A stretch of 64,000 nucleotides of DNA from Rapana venosa (GCA_028751875.1 CM054140.1:28164230-28228229), one strand, 5' to 3'; positions 1 through 32,929 are shown, numbered from the stretch's first letter. A program made the numbers and translations. The notes: a model not told the origin generated them from the sequence alone.

Positions 1-56
1 CTTCTTTCTCTCCTGAAGTGATGCTGGTGGCGGAGGCAGTGTTGTGTGGCAGCAGT

Positions 57-17079
<17,023 letters not shown>

Positions 17080-17369
17080 CCTGATTTTTTTTCTACCTGT
17101 AGTTTCCGCAAGATCTCAGGGTCTGCACACACACACACAAATAAAAAATAAAAAGCATTCCTCCTAACTAGTTTGACTATTTTTCATCACATAATCAGCT
17201 TTGTGATTGTTGGCAATGTTACCGGTGTCTCGAGTGTAGATAGCCTATAAAGTGAAAGCTGGACTAAAAACATAAAAACACACCTACATGTATGGCACTC
17301 AAAGACTTAGTGCTTGCAGTTCCGCTGCGTCACACGACCCGCGAGTTGAACCGATGTTTACCGATGACA

Positions 17370-17383
17370 GTCACCATGGTAAC
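17370..17383 (+). promoter_or_regulatory. RFX-type X-box upstream of CAPSL gene A
   Basis: The 14-mer GTCACCATGGTAAC fits the RFX X-box consensus GTNRCC-N(0-3)-RGYAAC exactly, and also the nematode ciliary form RYYNYYWWRRNRAC. It lies about 290 bp upstream of the gene A start codon, in a locally repeat-poor patch with several CpGs. RFX factors drive ciliary genes, and vertebrate CAPSL is expressed in ciliated cells, so a functional promoter site is plausible. Motif match is seen; function is inferred. Confidence 0.6.
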
Positions 17384-18134
17384 AGGGAGGGCCCATTATC
17401 TCTCTCGTTCTGAAAGGACCGATCAATATGTAAGCTGATGAATTCTCGACGAATTCAATATAATTCATGTGATTATTTGTGTCAAGCATTACTCACTTGA
17501 CAGACTATAAAAACTTGGTGTCCGGGTGGAGCTGGAGAAAATAAGATAATCGGAAAGTATATAGAGTCGTTTCCCTTTAATGGAGAGGAAACGTGTAGAA
17601 GCAGGTCTGCCGTGTAACAGGTCCTTGCCCACACATGCTGATTTTTTCTTCTCTTAATTCTTTTTGAATTTGTTGCTTAGGGTAAAGCAAAACAAGCTTT
17701 TTTGTACACTTTTGATTAATAACAAATCTTGAGGGGGAAAATATTTCATCAATATCATCATAACATCATATGTAACCGATCAGTATAATTTTATTGGGAA
17801 TAATTGCTAATAACCCCTTGCCTGATACCCTTTGACGGAAAAAAAATAATCGTGTGTTGGGCGCTAGCATTAAGGGAGTAAACACGATACTAACCATGAT
17901 ATATCGATACTTTGGTTGTCTCCTATTTCCATCATTTTTTTAATCCGATTTGATTAGCCTTTAGAAAACTATGATTTTTAATAGCAATCAAAAAACACAC
18001 TGCAGGAATAGTGCATTAATCTCATTTGAATTTCAACGTAACTAAGTGTAGTGTCATTTCTATTTGAAAATGATATAAATGAAAATGTTGTTGTTACCCA
18101 ATGGGGGTTAACACCACAGATAACAATAACACAT

Positions 18135-18330
18135 AATTATACATCCATGGAATAAGGCCCTGGGAATCACCCAGAATAATAATTTATTGTGCAGTCAGTC
18201 TCACTCATCACATCTCAGAATCACTGTGAAACTGTAGGTACACACTGTGTGAGAATTTGAGAGTATGGTTAGTTTTCAAGTACCTCCCCATGTAGGCGGC
18301 CATACTCCGACTTCAGAGGATTTGTTTCTT
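18135..18330 (-). repeat. Dispersed repeat family D, antisense copy
   Basis: The complement of blocks seen at 33785-34085 and 47555-47860: a gggaatcacccagaat block, gtgtgagaat, and cctccccatgtaggcggcca followed by tactccgacttcagagg. Confidence 0.65.
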
Positions 18331-19770
18331 GTTTGATTGCAAGTATTAGGCTGTTTGTTAATGAAAATCGCACAAAATGCCATTACCCATCCCGTGAACC
18401 TAGAAAAAAAACACCATGCACTTTAATTGCTCAATATTCAAGACAACTTTCCAGGCTTTCTCACAAAGAGAAATTCTGGAAGGTGCAGCACTGCTGATTG
18501 TAAGAAAAACAACAAAACATTCAAAACAAACATTAATCAAAACTCTTGAGACACAATTTTGATATCAATCTTTGTGACAGCATACATTCACCAGGCATTG
18601 GAGTCCTACAAGCAAAATTCCAAAATGAGTATTAATCATTGTTTCAGAGATAGGTATTCAACACTGCATGACAAGGTCCAGATTCAGTATAAGTATGAAA
18701 ATGTGACCATATTATACAAACCTGGCATGCATGTAACTGCACATGGAACATCCTTAGACACCCCTCCCACCCTCCACCGTTTTGTTACAAAATAAATATT
18801 GATGCAATATTACAGAAGAATTATGTTAATAATGTTGCATAGTGAGATGTTAACCTTATCACGATAACTTAACCTGAAAGAAAACGTAAGCCCATCTAGC
18901 ACGAATTTAGGTCGACTGGTAGATATTCTATCCAAGAATATTATTTATTTACAGGGCTAGCGGCTTTAAGATACTTCAGGTCAATGAATAGGTTTGCTCA
19001 GCTTTGATCCAGACTTACTCCATGCTGTTTGTTATTGAACAAATACTTATGTACTTGTTTTGTTGTTGTTGTTGTTGTTTGTTTGTTTTTAAGTAGGAAA
19101 CTATCGTGGAAAGTTTATACGAAGATAAGAGCATTTAAATACGAATGAATGAAAACTGAAGAGAAACCTGTTAACAAGTTATCACCCCCCCCCCCCCCTC
19201 CCCATATAAATCAGTGCTGTTTCAGCGCACATATAACCCTCAGTATTCTGTAGTGGTCTGCAGGTCTGGGATTATAAATAAAAATATAGTTTAAAGGAAC
19301 AAAATTGAACGTACAAGATAAGTTTGCTGTTCACATCAAACATCACACCACACCTACAATGCCACTTCTGGTCTCATTATTTGTGGGAAACCCTTCTTCA
19401 CCTTCAAGGGTACAACCCCCTTTCTGACTGACTCCTTTATGCTGTCAGCCATTAGTTAGATGGAGATGCTCATAGATAATTGAGGACAAAAGCATTCTCA
19501 AACAAACCTCCATTGGCAGATGCAGTGGGCTGCCTGCACCACAGTGCAGTCATTGTCTGGTGGTCATGCATGTGGCTCCTTCAGTGTTTTCAATTTAGCC
19601 CTCACTGCCGTTGATTCTGGTCATCTGAGGTTGCTTGCCTAGCAGTAGGCTACTGCAGCAACTTTCAACCCTAAATAATAATAATATTATAATAATAATA
19701 ATAATTTTAAAAAAATTTTAAGTAGCCTTCACTGCATATGCACATCTGACGGGAGTGAAACTGGTGAAAC

Positions 19771-19784
19771 ATGTGTTCCTACAT
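19771..19784. repeat. Target-site duplication, left copy
   Basis: ATGTGTTCCTACAT, identical to 22385-22398. Confidence 0.85.
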
Positions 19785-22384
19785 TACCGTCTAATGAAGG
19801 CAATGAATGATGAAGGTACCAAGGGACAGAAGATCACCCTAGAGGAAGATGGACAAATGCTAACAGGAAAGGCAGCTGCAAACACCTTCGCAAGCACCTA
19901 CGCAAAAGAAAGCAACACCACCATTCCCAAGCACTTACAGAAGGAAGTAAGAACAGAGAAAAAGGACAGATTAGCACAAAATCGCCCTACACATGATGCC
20001 AGGAAACAAGACCTCTCCATGGCCGAACTGAAACAAGCCATCCAGAAGTTGAGGAAAAAAAAATCTCCTGGCCCTGATAACATCACAAACGAGATGCTAC
20101 AACATTTAGGCAACTCATCGCTCCAAACTCTTTTGGACATATTCAACCTCAGCTGGAAAGAGGGGCAGGTTCCGCAGTGCTGGAAGGAAGCTACAATGAT
20201 TCCCATTCTTAAAAGAGGCAAGAACAAAGGCAAACCTGTAAGCTACTGTCCCATCAGCCTTACTAGTTGTGTCTGTAAGACCATGGAGCGTATTGTAAAC
20301 CAGCGCCTACAGCTTTATCTGGAGTCTGAGGGCATTGTGGCGCCTGAGCAGGCTGGATTCAGACAGTACAGAAGTACAGAAGATCAAACAACTCACCTGT
20401 CCCAAGTTATAGAGGATGCTTTCCAGTCTCAGAAGGTCACTCTGGCGGTCTTTATTGATTTACAGAGGGCCTTTGACAAGGTCTGGAAAGACGGCCTCCT
20501 TGTGAAACTCCTGCGAAATGGCATCCAAGGCAACATGTACCAGTGGACCAAATCTTACCTACACAACCGAAGAGCCAGAGTGTCGGTGGATGGCCACTGT
20601 GGCCGAAAGGTGTTACTGAGACAGGGTGTTCCCCAGGGAGGTGTGCTCTCACCCACTTTATTCATCCTCTTCATCAACGATGTGGTCGCAGAACTACCAA
20701 GAGGTGTCCATGCCGCGCTTTATGCAGACGACCTGGTACTCTGGAGCAATGAAGAGCATGCAACAACAGCAACCTATAGAATGCAGCTTGCCATGGAGAG
20801 TGTTGCAGCATGGGCTGAAAGCTGGTGCGTAACAATCAACAGGGAGAAGTCCACAGCCACTCTTTTCACGCTCTCACCCAAAGCAAAACCTGGAATACTT
20901 ACCCTTGGAAACACCACGCTAAAATTTGAGGATCATCAAACCTACCTGGGAGTCACTTTTGACAAGCAATGACATGGAAAGCCCATATAAATGAAGCAGA
21001 GAACAAAGCCAGAAGAAAACTAAACATCATGCGGAAACTGGCCGGAACCAACTGGGGAGCAAATCCAAAATTACTGAAGACAGTCTACCAAGGCGCAGTA
21101 AGACCTCACCTTGAATATGGATCTAACTCTTGGATGACAGCCGCCAAGACTCACCATCAAACTCTTGACAAGGTCCAAAATCAAGCACTAAGAATCATAA
21201 CAGGGGCAATGAAGTCTACACCAACCAACAAAATTGAAGAAGTGACTGGCATTCCTCCCCTATCTACAAGAAGAGAACAGAAGGCCCTGATACAATCAAA
21301 GAAATACGAGTGCACTACAGATCACCCAATGAAGACGAGGATAAAACAACTATCCTCAGGCAGGCTAAAGCGATCTAGCTTTGCCCTTGAAACTAGAGGC
21401 CTAGTACGAAAATACCAAGCAAAGCTTCCAGACCATGTCAAACCTTTCTCTTTCTCTCTTGACACACCACCATGGGAAGAAAGAAGAACCGATACCAAAG
21501 TAAATACCTCTGTCCCCCACATAACAACAAAAAATGAGCAGAGTGAAATTGTGAAAAAGACTCTCACACTAGCCATGTTGGAAGAAAGATACCCCAAGAA
21601 AGCTGGATTCACATATACACCGATGGATCAGCAACTGATGCTGTCAAGTGTGGAGGTGCGGGGGTCTACATTCAGTACCCTAATAGAGAATGGCAGGCTG
21701 AAGCTATTCCAACAGGCCTGCATTGTACTAACTACAAGGCTGAAATAGAAGCCCTGATCCATGCAGCAAATGTCATCAACAGCAGAGTGGACAACAACAC
21801 CCAAGTCGTCTTCCTGACCGACGCACTCTCTGTGCTGCAGTCCTATAATGCCGGACAACTGAAAGATCTGGAGAAGGCACTGCACAGCCTTAACGCCCTA
21901 CGCATAGAGCTCCAGTGGATCCCCTCCCACTGTGGCATTAAAGGAAATGAACAAGCAGACAAGATGGCCAAAATAGGGGCAAGAGAGGAGCAAGAGAACA
22001 ATCCTGTCAACCAAATGGAGATGAAAACCATCATCAAATCTCTCTACAGATCACCACTCAAACCAGACCCTTATCACCAGCTTTCACAAGCATAGGTAGT
22101 CATTTTTAGACTACGCACAGGGCACAACAGGCTGAATAAACACCTCCACAGAAAATTGAAAATTGCACCATCTGCTATGTGCCCCCTGTGGAGAAGAAGA
22201 AACAGGATACGGCCCACATCCTACAAGACTGCAGGACTCTCCAGACGCTAAGGCTGGAAGTGTGGCCTGAGCCCACGCCTCTGGAGCAGAAACTGTACGG
22301 TAGGGTGGATGACCTGCAGGCAACTGCTGAATTCCTCAGAAGATCTGGTCTCACAATATAACCCAGGCAACGCAAAGAAGAAGA
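19785..22384 (+). mobile_element. Non-LTR retrotransposon with RT and RNase H (I/jockey-like group), 5'-truncated and inactivated
   Basis: RT blocks in order: KKKSPGPDNITNEMLQ, VSYCPISLTSCVCKTMERIV, EQAGFRQYRSTEDQT, motif A VFIDLQRAFDKVW, motif B RQGVPQGGVLSPTLFILF, motif C YADDLVLW and TYLGVTFD (end near 20965). A frame break at about 20968 is followed by WKAHINEAENKARRKLNIMR. A second break near 21600 leads to RNase H, with the acidic residues of IYTDGSA, YKAEIEA and FLTDALSVL, then WIPSHCGIKGNEQADKMA. A stop at 22093-22095 and another frame break precede the C-terminal zinc-knuckle-like TAHILQDC. The endonuclease and ORF1 are missing. The A/G-rich 3' end (aaagaagaaga) abuts a 14-bp duplication matching the left flank. 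The clade is inferred from the RT-plus-RNase H layout only. Confidence 0.92.
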
Positions 22385-22398
22385 ATGTGTTCCTACAT
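22385..22398. repeat. Target-site duplication, right copy
   Basis: ATGTGTTCCTACAT, matching 19771-19784 exactly. Confidence 0.85.
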
Positions 22399-22690
22399 AA
22401 GATTTCGACTAAGAACACTCGGCTTCAATGCAAACAAAAGATGGTTTCAACCTGAGACGTCCACACAGTTCCCATGTGTGGTCATATTCTTGATGATGAA
22501 GTGCATTTCCTGTTTCATTGTCAATCATATGTTTCCATACGTGAAAACTGGTGTTCTCAATCTAGAAGCTTACCGAAGGCAAGATATTTTTTCTATCTTA
22601 TCGTCCGATGATGATATTGTGATCAAATCGGTTGCAAAGTTTATTGCTGAAGCACTGAAATTAAGACAATTACAGCTAAGTTCCAATTAG
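22385..22690 (+). mobile_element. 3' end of an older LINE ORF2
   Basis: The reading FRLRTLGFNANKRWF followed, in shifted frame, by DDEVHFLFHCQSY resembles the C-terminal Cys/His knuckle region of LINE ORF2 proteins (EDEVHFLFHC pattern). It starts exactly at the target-site duplication of the younger LINE, suggesting that element landed in or beside this older one. A 101-aa frame is open across it but is unlikely to be a host gene. Confidence 0.55.
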
Positions 22691-23131
22691 CTTAACATTT
22701 GTGACTAAACTAAAGTAACATTAAATTTTATTATGTTAACTCCAGCATTTTGTGACACACTTAAAGAACATTTATAATTACGCTGTAGTCTCTAGCAAGA
22801 ATATTTTTGGAAAATTTCACATACAATTTCAATGGATGGTCTAATATAACATTCTAGAATGTTCTTTTTTATTATTTTAGTTATTGCTTATTGGTTCCTA
22901 TTGTTCATCCTTGTTATTACTTTGTGTTCAGTTTGAAACTGAGTTTACGTCAGAGCTTAAAGTCGTATCCGTTCATAGAAGCTCATTTTTGGGGTTTTTT
23001 GTTTTCATTACGTTAAATGCATCATGTGATTTTTCTTGTATTTATTTGTATTTACAAAAGAAAGTCGTGTATAACCCCCCTTGTCAATAGGCCACTTTGG
23101 GCAATGACAATAAATTGGTCAGAGCGTCAAA

Positions 23132-23189
23132 GCGTCTCTCTCTCTCTCTCTCTGCGACTATATTCGGTGTATATGCGCGTACCTCTGTT

Positions 23190-23221
<32 letters not shown>

Positions 23222-23290
23222 TGAGTGAGTGCGGTGCGTGCGCGTGTGTGTGTGAGAGTGCGTGCGTGCGTGTGTGTGCGTGTTGTATTG
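23132..23290. repeat. Compound (CT)n and (GTGC)n-like microsatellite
   Basis: A CT run followed by alternating GT/GTGC purine-pyrimidine repeats. Confidence 0.85.
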
Positions 23291-24787
23291 TGTCCATGCA
23301 CGCGTTTCGTGGGCGTGCAAATACTCATCTGTTCCTATCTGTTTATGGCAAAAGTGTACTGTTTGAAGAGACAAAACTCCCGTCTGTTTGTAAACTCGTG
23401 GCTCTGTGACATGGACAGCAGGCACTCAGTGTGTTGAACACAATCCTTGTCAGGCAGCGAATCCCCGGCAGGCGAAGAGAAGAAAAGTAATGCCAGGATT
23501 GTTGTGTATGTCTTTGTGGTGGGAAAGTGTATAGAGGTGTTTGTTGTGAAATCTTATGAGAAGTGTGTGTGTGCACTGATATGTTTATAGACTTGTATGT
23601 TGCCGCAAACACACAGAGAAGCAGACATCAAAGATAGATGCAAGATGCATTCATATTTCTCTGTCTGACACACACACACACACACACACACACACCCCTT
23701 CATGAACACCCTGACTCTTCACTTGCTGGTATGTGTCTATACAATGACGGCGAACACATACAACCGAAAAAGTCATGCAGTCAGTTTTCTGACGACAACA
23801 ACAGCAATGGAGCAGTTTTATTCCAAAGATTCAGCTGTACATTCCAAAAGTGACACATTGCGTAAATTTTTTTTTTAAATCACTGCAACGCTTTATACAA
23901 CACACACTCACTCCAGTCTTCTTTTTGCACAGATTATAACAAAGACTATTTTGATAACTGTCAATGAAATATTGGCATGGAATAGATAAATATTTGATAC
24001 TAAGTGACAAGTTGAAAAGGGAAAAAATCTGATAGCCTTAATGTAATCAAAACACTGGCACGCACATAGAAGCGGGATCAGCTTCTGATATAATGTAGAA
24101 TTGAAACGTTGAGACAAAACAAGAAAACATGTCAGGTGATAAAACTGTAAATAACTACAAAACTATTGATTTTTTCATAGTATGAGCATCAGTCTTCTGT
24201 TACTGCAGAGGTTCTTTATTTTCTTACAAACTGTAACTGCTTTGATTTGAAGGACAGATAACTCAGCCATATTGTGCCATGCATGTCAAAGACATTTACA
24301 GCAGAAGTAAGATATGTATGTAAAACAAAACCAAAACAAATCATGTTTACAGAAGTCACAGCTGGAATGAAAACTGACTTACTGTGTGCATCTGTGCACA
24401 AAACAAAAGTGATCATGGAAAGGGGTTCAGTGTGTGTGTTGTTGTTTGTTTGGGGGTGGGGGTTTTTGGTTGTTTTTTGTTTGTTTGTTTGTTGTTGTTG
24501 TTTTGTTGGATTGTTTTTTGTTGTTTTTTTTTTTGGGGGGGGGCTTTTTTCTTTTGGTTGCTTTTTTTAAGGGTGGGGAAAGGATAGGTAGTTAAGCATG
24601 GATCTTGACGTAGCAAGCAAGCAAGCAAGAGTGAAAAAAAAAGACTGATCTGAAATGGATAAATAAATATGGTGGTGACCATGTAAAATGAAATTCTGCA
24701 CCTTTGTGTTCAAGGTAGGGGAAGTACTTCTCATCTAAAGATTAATGTCAGAGAACATTGTGAATATGCTGGTATAATTTTAAAGTG

Positions 24788-24791
24788 TGTA

Positions 24792-24849
<58 letters not shown>

Positions 24850-24898
24850 CTCTATATATATCTCTCTCGTTCACACACACACACACACACACACACAC
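24788..24898. repeat. Compound (CT)n-(CTAT)n-(CA)n microsatellite
   Basis: CT tract, then TATC tetranucleotides, then a perfect CA run. Confidence 0.9.
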
Positions 24899-25171
24899 GT
24901 TGTTCATGAAGACTAAAGGGATGGAGGCAAAGGAGTATTATGCAAAGGTTGCTGGTCCCTACTTCCCAGATTTCTATTCAGCAAACACAATACATTGATG
25001 TGAATAGCATAGCAACAACAATCCAAACCTACAGTGTGCACTGTGCTCATATCAGGGAGACCAATATACATGGAGCCACCCATAAACTTTCCAGTCACCA
25101 AATTCAAAATGCTTTGTTTGATATAGCCTACCCACTAACATCAAGTATGTCACATCCAATAGTGTGTGTTG

Positions 25172-25202
25172 TGGGGGGGGGGGGGTGGGGGGGGGGGGGG
25201 GG
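25172..25202 (+). repeat. Poly(G) tract
   Basis: About 31 bases of G broken by one T, just before the 25.2-kb minisatellite. Confidence 0.9.
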
Positions 25203-25500
25203 CATTAGAGCATCAATATTATTGGGCATCAAGTTTTATTGGGGCATCTGGTATTATTGGGCATCAAGTTTTATTGGGGCATCTAGTATTATTGGGCATC
25301 CAGTATTATTGGGGCATCTACTATTATTGGGGCGTCTGTTATTATTAGGGCATGTATTATTGTTGGGAACCTGGTATCGCTGGGCATCCAGTATTATTGG
25401 GGCATCAGGTATTAATTGGGGCATGTAGTATTATTGGGGCATATAGTATTATTGGGGCGTCCAGTATTATTGGGGCATCTAGTACTATCGGGCAACTAAC
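25203..25500 (+). repeat. Minisatellite of 17-20 bp units
   Basis: About 16 imperfect units of the form GGGGCATCTAGTATTATT, with variants (aagttttatt, ctggtatt). Early units alternate in pairs, suggesting a higher-order duplication. Confidence 0.9.
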
Positions 25501-25673
25501 ATTGTCGGTGCAGAAATAATTACGTTCCCAAAAGTGTTAACCTAAGCTAACTACAGAGCATGGTCATTTTTCTTTAGGCAATACAAGTAATGTTGTTTGT
25601 TTCTGTGAATGTTGTTGTTTTAGTTTTGTTTTTTATGTGTAAACATTTTGAATGATGTGCCATCACGTGGTGT

Positions 25674-25712
25674 GGGTGTGGTGTGTGTGTGTGTGTGGGG
25701 GGGGGGGGGGGG
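25674..25712. repeat. (GT)n followed by poly(G)
   Basis: A GT run passing into a G homopolymer of about 16. Confidence 0.85.
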
Positions 25713-26010
25713 CGTTATTATTTGTAAACGCTTTTGAATAACGTTGTGTGAGTATGTTCTGAATGTGTGTGTGTGTCTGTCTGTCTGTCTACACCTCTGT
25801 GTGTCTGTGTGATGTACATATACACGAGCCAGTGTGCATGTATACCTTTCATATATATCACACCAGCGAGTCATGCAATATATGAATATGATCCTGAAGT
25901 GCCATGCATGCATGAGCCGAATATTATGCATCCTTGTAGTAAGTCTACCTTTTTTCCAGCGGCAGATACCAGACAGAACAGGCAGACAATAATAATAATA
26001 ATTTTAAAAA

Positions 26011-26056
<46 letters not shown>

Positions 26057-26118
26057 CGACGACGACGACGATGATGATGATAATCATAATCATAATAATC
26101 ATAATCATAATAATCGAC
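26011..26118. repeat. (GAT)n / (GAC)n / (AAT CAT)n compound repeat
   Basis: About 14 GAT triplets, then GAC, then degenerate AATCAT units; poly-Met, poly-His and poly-Asp frames here are artefacts. Confidence 0.9.
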
Positions 26119-26383
26119 AAAGTCCTCTGTACATGTCACAGGCGGCCGGCAACTCCTCCAGTTTCTCCTGGCATTCTATTTCTTAAGTTCTCCCCCTTCC
26201 TTTTGTCTTCAGCCTCAGTCTAGAGCTGTCCCTGCCTGCCTGTAGCTTGGTTATTCCTGTCACCACGCCGTGCTGAGTTGCCTTCACTAGAACGTAGAGT
26301 GCCGTGGCTGGAACATTTCATTAAAAAAAAATTTATGTCACTTGCAAGTCATGCATAGCCACACAGTGACAACACAGACAGAG

Positions 26384-26642
<259 letters not shown>

Positions 26643-27397
26643 TTCTCAAATAAATATACAATCCCATCCTAGCCAACATCAAATCAAAGGGAGAATGGTA
26701 ATCCAGCATGGGTTGGGGGGGTGGGGGGGGGGGAACAGAAAAGAAAATTTTAGCAGTGACTTTTTTCAATTCTGTCTGTCATTTTCTCTTCAGGTTTCTT
26801 ACAATATTAACAGAGTCCTCTTCTGGGGACAGATTTAGTAGCCGTTGTCAATGACGTTATGGACTAAGTCTGCTTTTAAGGACATTTTGCTATCTCCTTA
26901 ATGACAAGTGCAACTCGGAGGACAGACAAACTTGGCTGTCTGCCTCACTGTCATTTCACCAAATGTATTTCTGGGGACGCTTTCTGTCCTCTCTTCAGTG
27001 ACATTCAACTAAGTCTACTTCTCAAAAACAAACTTCGCTGTCTTCCTCAATGATTTTGCACAACAAAGTTCACTTTTCAGGACAACCTTTGCTTCTTTTT
27101 TTTCCCCCCTTAAAGATCTTTCATGTTGTCTCCATCATTTCTCTCCCAGGCCCTCATCCTGAGGCCAAAGTTAATGTCTAACATTCTGGAGTGCAGGTTT
27201 TCCCAGGAAAGTGATTTAATTTAAGCTTGAAAACATAAATGTATGACTTCAGGACTCTAATTTCAGAGCAAGTCTAGCTTTCCAATGAATGGAAGTCAAT
27301 CATGGGAAAAAAACCCAACGAAAACGATGTTCAACGGTTTTGTGATGACACAGAAAAGGATACAAAATGTCTGTTTAAAATTTGTTTTTAAACAGCT
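26643..27397. other. Spacer left of the 27.4-kb LINE
   Basis: Mixed-composition intergenic DNA with a G-rich patch near 26715-26733. An irregular recurrence of gtcctct / ggacagac-like words at 26815-27100 hints at old tandem repetition. No exon recognised. Confidence 0.5.
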
Positions 27398-27405
27398 AGC
27401 ATAAA
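27398..27405. repeat. Possible target-site duplication, left copy
   Basis: AGCATAAA, also at 28458-28465; only 8 bp, so chance is not excluded. Confidence 0.45.
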
Positions 27406-28457
27406 AAACCCTTATGCATCACTATGGCTTTCCACCAAAGTTCATCACCATCATCCAGCAGCTATATGAAGATGCCACCTGTCAAGTCATCCATGAAGGG
27501 AAACTGACAGAACCCTTCTCCGTACAGACCGGTGTTCGTCAGGGCTGTCTGTTGTCGCCAACCATCGTCCTGTTGGTGGTTGACTGGATAATGCGGCAAG
27601 CCACAGCAGACAGGAGAACCGGCATACAGTGGACCCTCATGAAGCAGCTGGAAGACCTGGACTTCGCAGACGACATCAGCCTTCTCTCCCACAGGCAACA
27701 AGATGCACAAGAGAAGCTTTCTCGTGTTCCTGACGAAGCTGAAAAGACTGGCTTCCAAATCAACATTGGGAAGACGGAGGTCATGAGGGTGAACAACAAA
27801 ATACATGACCCAGTGCGACTGCAGCAAGAAACCATCAAGGAAGTCAGCAAGTTTATTTACCTGGGCAGTGTCGTCAGTAAAGATGGGGGAACAGATGAAG
27901 ACATCAAATGCCGAATCAACAAAGCCCGTCACGCCTTCAACACCCTTCGGCCAATTTGGAGGTCAACAGCCCTCTCCATTTCAAAACAAGATTCGGATCT
28001 ACAACACCAATGTCAAATCGGTCCTACTTTATGGCTCAGAAACCTGGCGGGTAACAAAAACCAACACCCACAAACTCCAGTCTTTTACCAACAAATGCCT
28101 CAGGAACATCCTCAACATCAGGTGGCCCAAAGTCATATCCAACAAACAACTGTGGGACAGGACCAGACAAACCCCAATCGAGTCCATTATTAAACAAAGG
28201 AGTGGGGATGGATCGGCCATACACTCCGCAAGCCTGCATCAAATGTCACCAGACAGGCCCTTGACTGGAATCCACAAGGGAAGCGAAAGTTGGTCGACCA
28301 AAACAGACCTGGCGCAGAAGTGTTGATGAATAAACGAAGGCAGCCGGAATGACATGGGCCGAGCTGAAGAGGATCTCCCAAAACCAAGTTCGTTGGAGGG
28401 GTGTTGTTGCAGCCCTATGTTCCCCAAGGAACCAAGAGGCATAAGTCAAGTAAGTCA
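27406..28457 (+). mobile_element. RTE-like non-LTR retrotransposon, 5'-truncated
   Basis: Begins HHYGFPPKFITIIQQLYED, then VQTGVRQGCLLSPTIVLL (RT motif B), DLDFADDISLLSHRQQDA (motif C), GFQINIGKTEVMR, KFIYLGSVVSKDGGTDEDI and ARHAFNTLRPIWRS. After a frameshift near 27975 come SVLLYGSETWRVT and CLRNILNIRWPKVISNKQLW. Further breaks precede VRWRGVVAALCSPRNQEA. The 3' end is a short (TAAGTCAAG)n tail. The endonuclease and N-terminal RT are absent; multiple frameshifts make it inactive. Confidence 0.9.
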
Positions 28458-28465
28458 AGCATAAA
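28458..28465. repeat. Possible target-site duplication, right copy
   Basis: AGCATAAA, directly after the (TAAGTCAAG)n tail; pairs with 27398-27405. Confidence 0.45.
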
Positions 28466-28555
28466 GAAATGTAGAATTGGGGAACATCATCACATAGATA
28501 TGAAGGAACATAGGTAAGTTGTAAAGCACGAGGGTTGAAATCCCCTGCTGACTGG

Positions 28556-28607
28556 AAAGGTAAGGTAAGGTAAGGTCAGGTAAGGTAAGGTAAGGTAAGG
28601 TAAGGTG
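28556..28607. repeat. (GGTAA)n pentamer array
   Basis: About ten AAGGT/GGTAA pentamers with one C substitution, 26 bp beyond the stop codon of CAPSL gene B, so within its likely 3'UTR. On the plus strand each unit spells a splice-donor-like GGTAAG. Confidence 0.85.
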
Positions 28608-28632
28608 TAGCCTAGCTGCAGCCTACCTGTTC

Positions 28633-32592
<3,960 letters not shown>

Positions 32593-32929
32593 GATGCCTG
32601 GCACCCTCTGTCTGTCTGTCTGTCTGCGAGAGAAGATCTCTTTATCAACACGCGCAAGAAAGCTCATTAAAAAGTGAAGCAGAACGAAAAAGAGCGAAAA
32701 CAAAGCAAAACACAGCACAAGAACAAAGCTTAAAAAGAAGCACCACCAACGCCGGGTTACAAACCAGTTACTGGACGATGTTCGAGGGTACCAACACATA
32801 GCAGACACAGGCAGCGGCACACACCTTCCATTCTCCTCCATTCAGTAACAAGCCCTACACTGACGTGCACATGCAATTTATAATATCAAGCAAGCGAACG
32901 CGCGAGTTTATACTCACGTGCATGTACGT

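Larger units (their letters stand above)
17080..19770. other. Upstream flank of CAPSL gene A
   Basis: Contains the X-box at 17370 in a CpG-bearing patch (about 17300-17600) that probably includes the promoter and 5'UTR. It also contains a family-D repeat (18135-18330), a C homopolymer at about 19186-19199 and an (ATA)n tract near 19678-19704. No other exon is recognised. Confidence 0.6.
22691..25160. other. Spacer with microsatellites
   Basis: Intergenic, AT-rich DNA with CT/GTGC tracts (23132-23290), (CA)n at 23668-23695, a GT/T-rich stretch (24425-24585) and CT/CTAT/CA tracts (24788-24898). No exon recognised. Confidence 0.7.

Noticed and set aside
22385..22690. A 101-aa frame as a host gene
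   Set aside because: Matches a LINE C-terminal knuckle region across a frame break and begins at a target-site duplication.
26011..26223. Poly-Met, poly-Ile and poly-Asp frames
   Set aside because: Trinucleotide repeat artefact.
32593..32841. Upstream extension of the gene B start exon to an earlier Met
   Set aside because: The extension is low-complexity, Phe/Leu- and Arg-rich translation of intronic DNA; the calcyphosine N-terminus begins at 32592.
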